A DNA stretch of 64,000 bases, taken from positions 29,047,379 through 29,111,378 of the forward strand of contig NC_133237.1 of the NCBI RefSeq assembly GCF_040436345.1. The letters run 5' to 3'. Of this stretch, positions 10,131-21,263 are shown one piece after another. The notes beneath the pieces were generated by a model, which saw only the letters and a program-made list of their open reading frames with translations, had not been told where the DNA came from and made no database searches. Position 1 is the first letter of the stretch. Each line of letters starts with the position of its first letter. The position numbers and the translations under genes were made by a program. Source of the stretch: Pagrus major. Lineage: Eukaryota; Chordata; Actinopteri; Spariformes; Sparidae.

Positions 10131-10958
10131 AGGCCTGGACTACACGTATATGGATATTTTTTTAAGCGGATATTTTCGTCCTTGTTTTAAAAAAACTCAT
10201 CACAGAAATATCTCTGTCCATACGAAGAGGCAAAACTGAAAACGATCGCCTCTGAAGCCTGCAATGCCATGCCCGGCCGATAGGTGGCGATTAGCAAAAT
10301 GTAAAATACCACAGAAGAAGAACGGCTACCTTTTTCAATACGTCTACTGGAGATCTCATTACTGTTGATTCCCCTTCTATATGAGGGCGAAGAAGCTCGG
10401 CCAAAGAAACGAGCCATGCCCTGGACATGCAAAAGTTTAATTTCCACTCCTCATCAACCACATCCCCTGCCACGAAATTGTCCCACCATTTGCTGGTCCG
10501 AGCCGGTCTGACCCAAAACCGGCGTTTCTGGCAGATTTTAAACCATGGATGCTTCGGGCTATCCAGTAATATTGGGCGCAGCGGACGCCTTTGCGTACTG
10601 GTGGAGTGCAGTTGATGCAACAACGTTACGTTCATGTGTGGAGCTGAGATGAGACCTAAAAGTGCAAAGCACACATAGATAGCCCGGTACATGTCGGCCA
10701 TTGTTGTTGACAACCGGTTTGCTTCAATGCACATGTGTGAACGGCTGGTCGCTAGGCGCTTGACATCATCGCGTCAACACCAGCTCCGTTTAACACGGAT
10801 CCACTCAATCGGATATTTTTTTATTTCTCCACTTTTTTATCCGTTTAAAAATATCTCCGTTTATGTGGGTGAAATCGCCGTGTTCGTGTGGTTGAGAGGC
10901 CCAATTGGACAGAAAAATGTGCGATTAGGAATATATCGTATTTGTGTAGTCCAGGCCT
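10131..10958 (-). mobile_element. PIF/Harbinger transposon, internally deleted
   Basis: The 828-bp element is bounded by inverted termini AGGCCTGGACTACAC (10131) and GTGTAGTCCAGGCCT (ending 10958). Subterminal GGATATTTTTTTA motifs recur at both ends in inverted orientation. The target duplication is not clean (flanking TTAA / TCAA), so a 3-bp TWA-type duplication can only be suggested. It carries the start of a Harbinger-type transposase on the minus strand and lacks the catalytic part, as in a non-autonomous derivative. Confidence 0.7.
10291..10734 (-). pseudogene. N-terminal fragment of a Harbinger (DDE_Tnp_4-type) transposase
   Basis: The open frame includes RRFWVRPARTSKWWDNFV, EEWKLNFCMSRAWLVSLAEL, LRPHIEGESTVMRSPVDV and ends VAVLLLWYFTFC. 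This matches, from memory, the N-terminal region of PIF/Harbinger transposases (RxFWVRPGRTS..WWDNFV, 'FRMSR..F..L...L.P.I...T.MR.P'). It stops where the catalytic DDE region should begin, consistent with an internal deletion. The first about 70 residues are of uncertain reality. Confidence 0.7.
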
Positions 10959-11137
10959 CAATGTTCCTGCAGTGTGACGTTCACAAACACAACACACACC
11001 TTAATGTTTCATCTCTCAGTGGCGGTTCTCTGGTTCAACATCTGTATTCAGTGTTAGCATTAGCATTAGTGTTAGCATTAACTATAATCAGGTTGTTTAG
11101 ATGCAGCCGTCACGAACAGAAGAATTAAAGTCTACAC

Positions 11138-11138
<1 letters not shown>

Positions 11139-11210
<72 letters not shown>

Positions 11211-11212
11211 AG
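11139..11212. repeat. (CA)n microsatellite
   Basis: An uninterrupted CA tract of about 70 bases. Confidence 0.95.
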
Positions 11213-11308
11213 GTAAGCTCAGTAATGGGATCAAATGGTAGGGTTGATTGATTATCGATCAGGAGACAAGATGGATGATTCCTCTCCTCCACCTGCCCTC
11301 CCTGATCA

Positions 11309-12034
11309 GAGAGGAGAGGAGGTGAATGGAGAGGAGGAGGGAGGAGAGGAGGAGAGGAGAGGGGAGAGGAAAGGAGAGGAGGAGAGGAGGAGGAGAGAGG
11401 AGAGGAGAGGGGAGAGGAAAGGAGAGGAGGAGAGGAGGAGGAGAGAGGAGAGGAGGAGGGAGGAGAGGAGGAGAGAGGAGAGGAGGAGAGGAGAAGGGAG
11501 GAGAGGAGAGAGGAGAAGAGAGGAGGAGGGAGGAGAGGAGGAGAGGAGAGAGGAGAAGAGAGGAGGAGGGAGGAGAGGAGGAGAGGAGAGGGGAGAGGAA
11601 AGGAGAGGAGGAGAGGAGGAGGAGAGAGGAGAGGAGGAGGGAGGAGAGGAGGAGAGGAGAGGGGAGAGGAAAGGAGAGGAAAGGAGAGGAGGAGGAGGGA
11701 GGAGAGGAGAGAGGAGAAGAGAGGAGATGAGGAGAGAGGAGAGGAGAGAGGAGGAGGGAGGAGAGAGGAGAGGAGGAGAGAGGAGAGGAGAGAGGAGAAG
11801 AGAGGAGGAGGGAGGAGAGGAGGAGAGGAGAGGGGAGAGGAAAGGAGAGGAGGAGAGGAGGAGGAGAGAGGAGAGGAGGAGGGAGGAGAGGAGGAGAGAG
11901 GAGAGGAGGAGAGGAGGAGGGAGGAGAGAGGAGAGGAGGAGAGAGGAGAGGAGGAGGGAGGAGAGGAGAGAGGAGGAGGGAGGAGAGGAGAGAGGAGAAG
12001 AGAGGAGATGAGGAGAGAGGAGGAGGAGGAGGAG
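11309..12034. repeat. Purine-only (GAGGA)n tract, 0.7 kb
   Basis: More than 700 bases with almost only G and A on the plus strand (GAGGAGAGGA, GGGAGAGGAAAGGAG), arranged in higher-order units of about 50-100 bases. It is a near-perfect polypurine-polypyrimidine tract with mirror symmetry in many segments. The Glu/Arg open frame is a consequence of the repeat. Confidence 0.95.
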
Positions 12035-13176
12035 TATTAATGTAATGTATCTCTGCTGCTCTCTGGTGGACAGAATTTGAACTGCATCACAAACATCACA
12101 AAGGCAGTGTAAAGGCTCAGGATCAGTTTTTACAGTCGGCAGTGAAACATGTTCAGAGTCTGGAGTCAGCAGGGAGGTTTTTCTGAGGTCATGTTCATTT
12201 TGAACTCTTGGAGAACCAGCTGGCTGCTCTCAGATGTTCATATCTAACAACATGTCAGACACATTGTGGTCTGCAGACAGACAGCAGGTCTGAGCACGTC
12301 TCTCACTGATTGGTCAGTTCTGCTGTGATGTTGTCAACATTCTGAGTTTTCAGCAGCCGCGTCCTGCAGAACGACACGATCATCTGAGCTACCAGAGAAT
12401 CAGCTCCACCTGCTGGTGGATGTTTGGGTGAGATCTCTCACATGACATCAGAGTTCATCATCAGCCAATAGAAACCCAGCTGTAACATAGTGCTGTTACA
12501 GTCTGTCATCAGAGCATCAATATTTATTGATCACCTGCTACAGTTACATTTTGAGAGTCTCTCCTCATGTGTCACTTCCTGTTTTTGTGTGTTTCCTGCC
12601 CTTTCTCTGTTTCATTATCTCAGGTGTGTTTCATGGGTTCATTATCTCAGGTGTGTTTCATGGGTTCATTATCTCAGGTGTGTTTCAGTGTCCTTTTCTG
12701 TCTCTTTGTCACCTGGTCTGTGTTTGCTGATCTTCCTCCTGCTCTGTACTTCGCTCAGGTTTGTTTTTTCTTCTTGTTGTCAGTTTATTTATCTTTGATT
12801 CTTCTGATTTTGGATCATGGACTTTACTTTGCTCAGGTTGTTGATGAGGTCACAGCTGACATCATCACTCTGCAGATTCTTCTTCTGTCACTCTGATTGT
12901 TTGTTCAAAAAAACGAGATGAGAACATTTTTACTTTCAACTGAACTCTGTGTTAAAAACTAATTAATGAAAATGTACTTTATATAATCTATTAATTGTGA
13001 AGATGTTGTTCCACTATCAGAAACAGGAAGTAAATGATCGTGTTTTAATGTTTTAATGTCTCTTTTTGTCTGTAACCTTCAGCTTAAAGGGACAGTTCAC
13101 AGTTTTTGACCCGAGGACAGAAATATAAACCAGACACTGTGGATGAGATGACAGGAGGTCAGCATGTATAGGTCAG
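12035..13176. other. Intergenic, no gene recognised
   Basis: Unique sequence apart from three tandem copies of a 27-28-base unit around 12610-12685 (TTCATTATCTCAGGTGTG...). Open frames are short and show no recognisable domain. Confidence 0.6.
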
Positions 13177-13179
13177 TAT

Positions 13180-13233
<54 letters not shown>
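13177..13233. repeat. (CA)n microsatellite
   Basis: Nearly pure CA tract. Short TG-rich patches follow at 13316-13343. Confidence 0.95.
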
Positions 13234-13235
<2 letters not shown>

Positions 13236-14061
13236 TCCTGTGTTTCCAGTAACAGAGATAAGCCTCTGTGAAAGCAGACATCAGTCTATATAATGTTACA
13301 CACTGCTGATGGACTGTGTGTGTCTGTGTCTGTGTGTGTGTGTATTTGACGACCAAGTCACCCTAACTCTACCCTCACACATCAACATATGTGCTGCTGT
13401 TTGTGTGTCTCGTACAATCTGAAACAAATGAAAGCAGCAACACTGAAGAACCGCAAACTGCATATCCTCTAACGACCACTTGAGGCTCCACAGTGAGTCA
13501 ATACAGTTTTTTCGATTGCTAAGACGCGTTGGTCGAAACTGAAGCGACATGTTCAAAACTCTTAACACAGTCTGCATTTCCATCATGCAGCTCAGCTCAA
13601 CAGTTAATCTCATGCCCAAAAGTGTGTCTCACCAACAAAACACTTCATACTTGTCTCAAAAGAAGCTCATTCAACAAAACACTAGCACATTGTCTCACTT
13701 TGGAAACACACACAATCACTCTTAACAAACGGAACGACAAAATACTAACAACAAAGAACATTACATCAAATACATCTTATATTTCAAGTTTGAATGATTT
13801 TTGTCAGGTAAATCAGTATTTTATATAGGATCTTTTGCACTTTAATGGTTCTAAATTATTATATATGATGTAATATATTTCAACAACACTGAATCAGGAA
13901 TGCAGAGACTTATTCAAGAACATTTGTGCTTTTGCATAAGTACTTCAGGACCATACAAAAATAAAGATTACGTAAACAGAATAATGCAGAATCTCAGAAT
14001 TCCAGGGGTAGAATACAAATGACAGATAAAACTAAAAAACAACACATGTATACTGTAATAT

Positions 14062-14591
14062 TCAGACCCTGTCATCTGCATTCGGCCACATGTTTTCCTC
14101 GACGTCACATCTTATATCTTCTCTGGCGAGGCACCTAGGGTAGAATCTTCTTGAATGTCTGATCCATCCCTGGCAGGCTTCGGGAGAAATATCTCCACAA
14201 CCAGCATTCATTGCATCCAGCAAGGAGAGCTGGTTGTGTGGAGAGCGATCATAAACCCTCCACCTCCATGCTGAAAAAAATTCTTCAATAGGGTTCAAGA
14301 AGGGCGAGTATGGAGGCAAAAACAGCACAGACATCCTTGGATGTGCAGTGAACCATGCAGTCACTGCAGCAGAGTGGTGGAATGCCACATTGTCCCACAC
14401 AACAACAAATGTAGTATTTCTTGCCCTTTGACCCATTTCCCCTGCAGGAACAAGTTGAATATAGAGGTCATCTAAAAAAGAAATGAGCCTCTCTGTGTTG
14501 TACGGCCCAATGAGAGGTTTATGCAGAAGCAAACCATCATTGGAGAGGGCTGCACACATTGTTATATTTGCCCCTCTCTGGCCTGGTACAT
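14062..14591 (-). pseudogene. C-terminal half of the outer transposase (DDE_3-type)
   Basis: Minus-strand coding from the nested insertion site to the stop. It contains NITMCAALSNDGLLLHKPLI, then VVVWDNVAFHHS (second catalytic Asp) and LPPYSPFLNPIEEFFSAW (catalytic Glu); the Asp and the first Glu of NPIE are separated by 35 residues. Homologous to the inner element's transposase over its full length (GPYNTERL, FYPRC, IRCDVEENMWPN). The N-terminal half lies at 17228-17660, on the other side of the insertion. Confidence 0.85.
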
Positions 14592-14593
14592 TA

Positions 14594-17225
14594 CAGTTTT
14601 TTTCAGTCGCTAACAAGCACTCACCCATACTTCTGATACTTTTTCTAAACTCTTAACACAGACTCACACCTACAAAGCACAATTGGCCAAATGGATAATT
14701 TTCTTCTCAAAAACACATATTGTTAAATATATACTAACTCTTCATTTCAAAATAGAACACACCTTTCTCTGTACAAACTAACTTTACCAAAACACTGGAA
14801 ATCTGACCCACAATGACATTATGTTGTCAAAGAATAACACTTGTTTTCACTTCAGAAGGTACATGCAGTCAGTCAAAGTACACCAGGCTTCAAAACACTG
14901 GCTATTGTTGATATTACTGCATAGACTTGTGTTTGTTTCAGTTTTACAGATATTTGCATGTAAAACATGCAATACAACATTTCTACACTAAATTTCCTGG
15001 TTGGGAACTGTATGTAAAAGCATTCCACTAAAAACCAAATCATTTTTTTATTCATTTACTGTTTACTACAAGAGGTACAGTAGATATAGGTACTGTTTAC
15101 AGTGGGATAGAACAGAACACTTTTACAGTACTGCTTACAGTAAAGTGAACAAAATATCCATGAAACACAAAAGAACATTCTGAAAAAGAAAAAAAATGCA
15201 AAAAGCTCAAAATAATAAAAGCACAACATTTCTAAAGTAATTATCTAATCTCTGCGGTCTTCAGGGTTAGGCCACATGTTTTCATCAACATCGCATCTGA
15301 TATTATCCAAGGCAATGCACCTGGGATAAAAGCGTTTAGTATGACGGATCCACCCTTGGCAGTTATCAGCTGTGATTTCCCTGCAGCCAGCATCCATGGC
15401 TTCAAGGAGGGACATCTGGTCATGTGGCTGATGGTCATAAACCTTCCACCTCCAAGCAGAAAAGAACTCCTCTATGGGGTTGAGGAAAGGTGAATAGGGT
15501 GGAAGGAACAGACGCACTAGTCTTGGGTGGGCTTCAAACCATGCTGTAATTGCTTGGGAATGATGGAATGCCACATTGTCCCAGATGATCACAAAGGTCC
15601 TCATGTTTTCACCTTCTTGATTCTGCTGTGGGATGAGGTGATGGTGGAGATCATCAAGAAAGGCAAGGAGGCGCTCTGTATTGTAGGGTCCAACCTGACA
15701 TCTGTGAAGCAGCAATCCTGCGTTTGAAATCGCCGCACACATTGTTATGTTTGCCTCTCTCTGTCCTGGCACATCAGCTGTGGCCCTTTGTCCAATAACA
15801 TTTCGTCCACGACGACGCCTTTTGGCCAGATTGAATCCCACCTCATCAAGGTAGATGAACTCATGAGGTGCCTGGTTGGCCTCCAATTCCATAACTCTCT
15901 GAAACAAAGTTTCAAATGCAAATCATGTCATTACTGTACACCATACTATGCTGTAACCAATTACAGTGCTGTACTGTCTAGGTTACCTGCTTGCAAAGTG
16001 CAAAGCTTTTAGAATTGAAGATTGAATTGAATATTCACTATACCTGGATGTATTGTTGCCGTAGCTCTTTGACTCTTTCACTATTCCTCTCAAAGGGAAC
16101 AGTGTAGAGCTGCTTCATCCGCACTCTGTGTTTGGATAATGTCCGTGCAATTGTTGTGAGGCTGATACTGTCAACATTTTCAAACATGTCATTGTCTTCT
16201 ACAATCCGAGTTTGCAGTTCATGGAGTTTTATTGCATTATTTGCAACTACCATTTCCACAATGGCAAGCTCTTGATCATTATTGAGGAGCTTTCCTCTTC
16301 CCCCAGAGGGAGGAAGACGTTGCATCCTTTAGAGGGACAAAAAATTCTATGTTAGCGTTTCTGTATGGCCTTACTGTATTGACATGTCAAGTGAGAATAC
16401 AAATAATCCATGTAAAATGCAATACATACCTGTTGGTTTGTCGAAAAATGCGTACAATGGAGGCAACTGTTGACCGCCTCACATTGGGCTGCACTCTTTC
16501 ACCAGCCTCTCTTAGTGAAAGACCATGGTTGATGACATGGTCAATGATAGTGGCACGAATTTCATCACTGACTACCGTTCTTGTAGCCCTTGGAATGCCA
16601 CCACCACGCATTCTTATACCCCTACCTTGCCCTCTCCTTGGGCCTGCTCCTACACCTGCCCCCCTCACTACACCTCTCACTGCACCTGCACCTCTCCTTC
16701 GTACTCTTCCTCGTCCAGACATTACAATGTTTTTCTTTTTACTGCTTCCAAGAGAAATCACTCCTCAAAGTCCTCCTTTTATAGTTATCAATGCAGCTGA
16801 AATCATTGGAATCAGCTGTAGTTGGCCCAATTTACCCCACATAAATCAGCTGTGTGTCAATTATTCAATTGCTAGTTCATTATCAGCTGAGATATATTGT
16901 TTTTGAACTTATATCAGTGCAGAAGTAGAGGATTTTATACTGTATCTAAGGTTTGGAGTATTGTTTTTGCTATTGTGGCATGTTGTGTGTTAACATTTGT
17001 AAATAATACAAAAACAATCCATAATTTTGTTGGGAGGTATCGCGTGTCTCTTAAGAAAATGTAAGCATTGTGGAAATGTGTTCACTGACTGCATATTGTG
17101 TGAAAACGACATGAAATGTGTGAATGGTATGGCCACAGAAGTCCGATGCTGTGCTAATTGTGTTTAGAGCTTCGAAAATGTGTTAACTGATTGGACAAAC
17201 GCTTGTTAGTCACTGAAAAAAACTG
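14594..17225 (-). mobile_element. Inner Tc1/mariner-type transposon, apparently intact
   Basis: Ends CAGTTTTTTTCAGTCGCTAA (14594) and, inverted, the matching sequence ending at 17225 (GCTTGTTAGTCACTGAAAAA plus ACTG). Flanking TA at 14592-14593 and 17226-17227. Inverted termini match over about 28 bases. The 2632-bp element carries a three-exon transposase gene on the minus strand with no stop or frameshift. It sits inside the coding sequence of the related outer element, so it inserted later. Confidence 0.85.
15245..16722 (-). CDS. Transposase of the inner element, three exons, uninterrupted
   Basis: Exons read by eye on the minus strand: 16722-16430, 16326-16044 and 15898-15245, joined in phase to about 409 residues (an alternative upstream ATG at 16761 adds 13). 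Splice sites are AACAG|GTATGT, CTAAAG|GATG, ATCCAG|GTATAG and TTTCAG|AGAG. The N-terminus is Arg/Gly-rich, followed by a helix-turn-helix (DHVINHGLSLREAGERV, STVASIVRIFRQ) and a second DNA-binding-like region (LLNNDQELAIVEMVVANNAI, TTIARTLSKHRVRMKQLY). The catalytic domain has FIYLDEVGFNL (first Asp), VIIWDNVAFHHS (second Asp) and LNPIEEFFSAW (Glu, 35 residues after the second Asp). The protein would cut and rejoin its own termini at TA sites. This IS630/Tc1-type gene with introns and no visible lesion may still encode active enzyme. Confidence 0.8.
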
Positions 17226-17227
17226 TA

Positions 17228-17660
17228 ACTGTTGCATGTTGCCCAATGACATTTCTTCCTCATCGTCTTGTTTTTGCCAGGTTGAATCCTGCTTCATCCA
17301 CGTATACCAATTCATGTGGAATTGGTCTGGCCTCCATCTCCATGACCGTCTGAAAAAAGGACATTCATGGTTTTACAGCACAACAAACACATGTCCACTT
17401 GGTAACTCACTGAACAAACATCTTACCTGAACATATTGATAACGGAGTTGTTTGACACGTCTCCATTCCTTTCGAAAGGTACTTTGTACAGTTGCTTCAT
17501 CCGAACTTTATTCTTCTCAAGCACTCTGGCAATTGTTGTAGTGCTGACGATGGTCACATTGGCAAAGGTTGCGTTGTCTCCCAGCACTCTGTCCCGAATT
17601 TCCCTCAACTTTATGGCATTGTTTGCGATGACCATATCAACAAGAGCGCCTGCTTGCACA
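17228..17660 (-). pseudogene. N-terminal part of the outer transposase
   Basis: Two pieces on the minus strand. The upstream exon (about 17660-17427) encodes MVIANNAIKLREIRDRVLGD and STTTIARVLEKNKVRMKQLY, parallel to exon 2 of the inner gene, then a one-base frameshift after PFERN. The next exon starts at 17349 after a TTTTTTCAG acceptor and encodes the HELVYVDEAGFNLAKTRRGR-like first-Asp region, ending at the nested insertion. No counterpart of the inner first exon was recognised upstream. Confidence 0.7.
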
Positions 17661-18147
17661 GGAAAAAGAATCAGAAGCCACTCCTTTTGTATATGCTTTC
17701 TAATGAGGCCAAACGCAGATCACCTGAATCAGTTTTCAGCTGAAAACTACCATCAGCTGTTTGGAATTGCATCTTCGTTTTATTTATTTTTATTGTCAAT
17801 ATTTTAATATAATTTTCAATAGATTTCAATGTGGCTGCAGCAGAAATTCCCCGTGTTTTTTCCCCTATCATTCTGTTTTGAGTGTGTTTTTAAGTGTTTT
17901 GAACAAAGTGTGTTAGCATTTGAAAAATGTGCTGTTAAAGCTTAGTGTTTTGCAGGTGTGAACTAGTGAATGAGAAAAGACTTCATCCATTTCGGTGACT
18001 GTGGTCACTGAATGCACTTCGTCTGAAAGCAATGAAAAGTGAGACACAGTTTAGCCCACATGCATTTCTGTTTTGCAGACTGTGTTAAGAGTTTTGAACA
18101 TGTCTCTTCAGTTTCGACCAATGCGTCTTAGCAATCGAAAAAAACTG

Positions 18148-18472
18148 TAAGAGTCCGTGTTAAACTTTACAGCAGAAATAAACATGTTTACAGCTGGTTT
18201 CTGTAGAGTTTCTCTCTTCATCACAACTTTTATATAACTCACTGCTTTACATTATATAAAGGCTTAAAGTGATGCATCATTAGGGGGCGTGGCCTCTCAG
18301 AGTGACAGGTAGCTGTGAGCTGTCTGCTGCTTCACCTCTCTTAACACAAATATCACACAGTCTGTCTTTCTGTGTAGTGACGGGAGGGGAGGGACAGACA
18401 ACGTTCTTTTTTATGAAATCCACAGTAATGTACTGTAATTCAACGAGTGACAGGAGCTGAAATCTACAGACA

Positions 18473-18504
<32 letters not shown>

Positions 18505-18675
18505 CACACGCACACACACACACACACACACACCCTTGGTGTCAATTGTTGTTTGCTGTCTTACAGCTAATGTAAAGTATTCTGTCGAACTCACAACAGG
18601 CAGACAGACAGAGAGACAGACAGGGAGTGAGACAGGCAAAAGTGAAGAAATGTGAGACGACGTTAATGGAGGAAG

Positions 18676-18738
<63 letters not shown>

Positions 18739-18823
18739 GAGGCGTTGAACCCTCAGCAGTCTGACTGAAGGAGGAGGTATTTGCCGTGTTGACGCTCGTG
18801 TGTTGGTGACTCCAGGTGTGACG
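18148..18823. repeat. Spacer with (CA)n, (CACG)n and (CAGA)n tracts
   Basis: Unique sequence to about 18465, then (CACG)n running into (CA)n (18472-18532), a CAGACAGAGAGACAGA patch near 18600, and pure (CA)n at 18678-18733. The spacer separates the nested transposons from the aquaporin start codon; promoter elements were not identified. Confidence 0.75.
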
Positions 18824-19742
18824 ATGCTCGTCTCTCGTTACCTGCGTCTGATCCTGACGGATGTCTGCACTCGGTCCTGCTTACATCACTTCCTGCTGGA
18901 GTTCTTAGGCACCGCCCTCTTCCTGTCTGGCAGCCAATCGGCTATCCTGATGCTGCCACCAGCTGCTGGAAGACCCGGACTTGATCTGAGGTCTGCGGGG
19001 AACCAGAGCGACCTGAGCCCCCCGGCTCCTCCCCTCTCACCTGTCTCACCTGCCGGTCCTCTCCAGGTAGCGCTGGTATTCGGGCTGTCCGTTGCCATGG
19101 CAGCAGTCTGCGTCGGCGGGGTCGTACACCTTAACCCGTCGGTAACTGTAGCGATGGCTCTGACCCTGAGGCTCCATCTGTGGAGGGCAGCGCTGTATGT
19201 GATTGGTCAGCTGTTAGGGGGCGTGGCCTCAGCTGCACTGCTGCATGTGACACCTGTCCTCAACCAGGTGAGCTTCATGCAGAACATGATGAACAGCCAA
19301 TCAGAGAGCAGGATGGCCTCATTATTTTCTCTTCAGGTTTCCTCTGGGGTCCACCTCCACCAGGCGGTCGCCATGGAGACATTGGCGACCCTCCAGCTGG
19401 TACTTGTTGTCTTGGCGACGGTTGGCGTCCCCCTGCCAGGGGTGGCGTCTCCTCTGCTCGTCGGTCTGGCCGTCAGTCTGGGTCACCTGGTGGCTGTAAG
19501 ATCTGTTTTCTTTTAAAGTCGGACATCCGGAGAAACTGTGACACAAAATGTAAATATTTAATATTTAAAGTTTTTATATTTTAAATAAAATGTGACTTTT
19601 GTTTTTCTGAGTGTAGCAGAGACAGTGTTGCCAAAGCGTTGAGTAATAATGACATTACAGTAACATTAAAGGTACAATTCGTAAAATCAAGAAAATAGTA
19701 GAAAACAATGAACTCTCTCTCTCTCACTCTCTCACTCACACA

Positions 19743-19831
<89 letters not shown>

Positions 19832-20031
19832 TCTCCCTCAGGCTGCACTCTGATTGGTCTGTTCCTCAGCAGGTGTTCTGGGCGGGGCCTGTTCTGGGGG
19901 CGTGTCTGGCTGCTGCCCTTAACAACCTGTTGCTACAGCCACGGTGCTCTGGAGACTGGTGGGCGGAGCTAAAACAGCTGTATGTGTTAACAGACAAACA
20001 GCAACATGTGGCGCTGTCACACCTGCAGTAA
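18824..20031 (+). CDS. Aquaporin-like membrane channel lacking the second-NPA exon
   Basis: Read as exons 18824-19267, 19337-19495 and 19873-20031. Exon 1 (148 codons) encodes FLLEFLGTALFLSGS, a proline-rich loop A with a possible N-glycosylation site (NQS), then LVFGLSVAMAAVCVGGVVHL and the first pore motif, here NPS rather than NPA, followed by the third helix. Exon 2 encodes VAMETLATLQLVLVVLAT and ends GHLVA, as in classical water aquaporins. The last exon starts VFWAGPVLGACLAAALNNLL, the sixth helix. The short exon normally between them, with the second NPA and selectivity-filter arginine, was not found in 19496-19872, which is AT-rich and (CA)n sequence. Skipping it keeps the frame (about 253 residues). 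The gene is either decaying, missing an exon by deletion or misassembly, or strongly modified. Confidence 0.75.
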
Positions 20032-20040
20032 CAGAGACGG

Positions 20041-20222
20041 TGTGTGTGTGTGTGTGTGTGTGAGTGTGTGTGTGAGTGTGTGTGTGTGTGAGTGTGTGTG
20101 TGAGTGTGTGAAGCAGTCCAGATGTTTTGGCTCCTGGATGTTCTGGATGATAGTGATTGGCTCCTGGATGTTCTGGATGATAGTGATTGGCTCCTGGATG
20201 TTCTGGATGATAGTGATTGGCT
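20041..20222. repeat. (GT)n and three 30-bp tandem repeats in the aquaporin 3' UTR
   Basis: A (GT)n/(GTGA)n tract at 20041-20110, then three perfect 30-base units (CTCCTGGATGTTCTGGATGA plus TAGTGATTGG) at 20131-20220. Both lie between the aquaporin stop and its polyadenylation signal. Confidence 0.9.
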
Positions 20223-20433
20223 CCTGCTGATAAGATCAGTGTACAGCGGCTGTGGTTTGACCTCTGCTGACCTCTGTGTGGTGAGGCTGACTGACACTGT
20301 GCTGAATCACTTCCTGTTGGTACTGATCCGTCTGAAGGAAGTGGAGACGCTGTGACAGCAGCTTGACATGATGTTCAGCTTCTCTTTCTGGACTTTTGTA
20401 TTTTTCAGTTTATATGATGTGACAAACAGCTGA

Positions 20434-20439
20434 AATAAA
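20434..20439 (+). terminator. Polyadenylation signal, aquaporin gene
   Basis: AATAAA about 400 bases after the aquaporin stop, followed by GT-rich sequence. It is the first canonical signal downstream. Confidence 0.55.
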
Positions 20440-21123
20440 GCTGGAGTGTATTTTGTACATCTCCAACCAAAGTTCATGACTCGGCTCCATCTGACGGTCG
20501 TCTCAGGTAAGAAGACTCCCTGTGATTGGTCGACAGTGGATGATTCTCACTTCATATATAAACAAGAAGCTGAAACTAAATTGATTGATGATCAGTGTTC
20601 ACCTGTCTGACTGAATCAGACTGAGTTGGTTGTAATTAGTAAAACATGCAGGTTGTTGGGTTTAAAGGAGGTCTGAAGAGAAGAGGAGAACTCCAACAAC
20701 ACTCATGTCTTCGTTAACTGAGCAGTCAGACGGACGAACATGAACGAGCTCTGAACGTGTTTTACAACCACAGCTGGTGATCAGAACTTGTCTCCCTCAG
20801 CAAGTCATTGTAGAGTGTTTGAGGCAGGTGTGTTTTCATGTCAGGAGAAGGGATCAGTTTCTTTCCTTCACCTCAGCACACCAGTTTTAATGAAACCATA
20901 AAAGTTTGAGGCTTCTCCAGTTCTAAATAACATGTGTGTGTATGTGTGTGTGTGAGAGAGAAATGACCAGACAAAGAGAGACGTCCCTGAACACACCACA
21001 AATACATGAACACAACAGTTCAGAATAGAAAAAGATAACACGCTTTTATTTTTAGCTCCAAATCAACAGGAAGCAGCCGAGCAGAGCGGACCAACTGACA
21101 CACACAGCTGTCAGTCATCTCGA

Positions 21124-21154
<31 letters not shown>

Positions 21155-21263
21155 CACACACACAGAGGGGTTTATATATGAGGAAGACTCAGAACTACTT
21201 CAGTCTGCACACAGACGGACAGACGGACAGACAGACAGTAGGACAGATAGACAGACAGGTGTG
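20440..21263. other. Intergenic spacer upstream of itga2b
   Basis: Unique sequence with (GT)n near 20935-20952, (CA)n near 21123-21162 and a (GACA)n patch at 21212-21258. It probably contains the itga2b promoter and leader, but no TATA box or factor site could be assigned with confidence. TTTATATATG at 21171-21180 is TATA-like. Confidence 0.5.

Larger units (their letters stand above)
13504..18147 (-). mobile_element. Outer Tc1/mariner-type transposon, split by a nested element
   Basis: The left terminus CAGTTTTTTCGATTGCTAAG (13504) and the right terminus (ending 18147) are inverted repeats that match for about 70 bases, including GACATGTTCAAAACTCTTAA. Both ends are flanked by TA (13502-13503 and 18148-18149), the duplication used by Tc1/mariner elements. 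Without the nested insertion the element is about 2.0 kb. Its minus-strand transposase is broken by the nested element and by a frameshift, and its first coding exon was not found, so it is inactive. Confidence 0.85.

Noticed and set aside
11235-12011. 258-codon Glu/Arg/Gly open frame
   Set aside because: Translation of the pure purine tract; no non-repetitive part.
18800-18823. Start of the aquaporin at an upstream GTG (18800)
   Set aside because: Nuclear vertebrate genes start at ATG; the first in-frame ATG is 18824.
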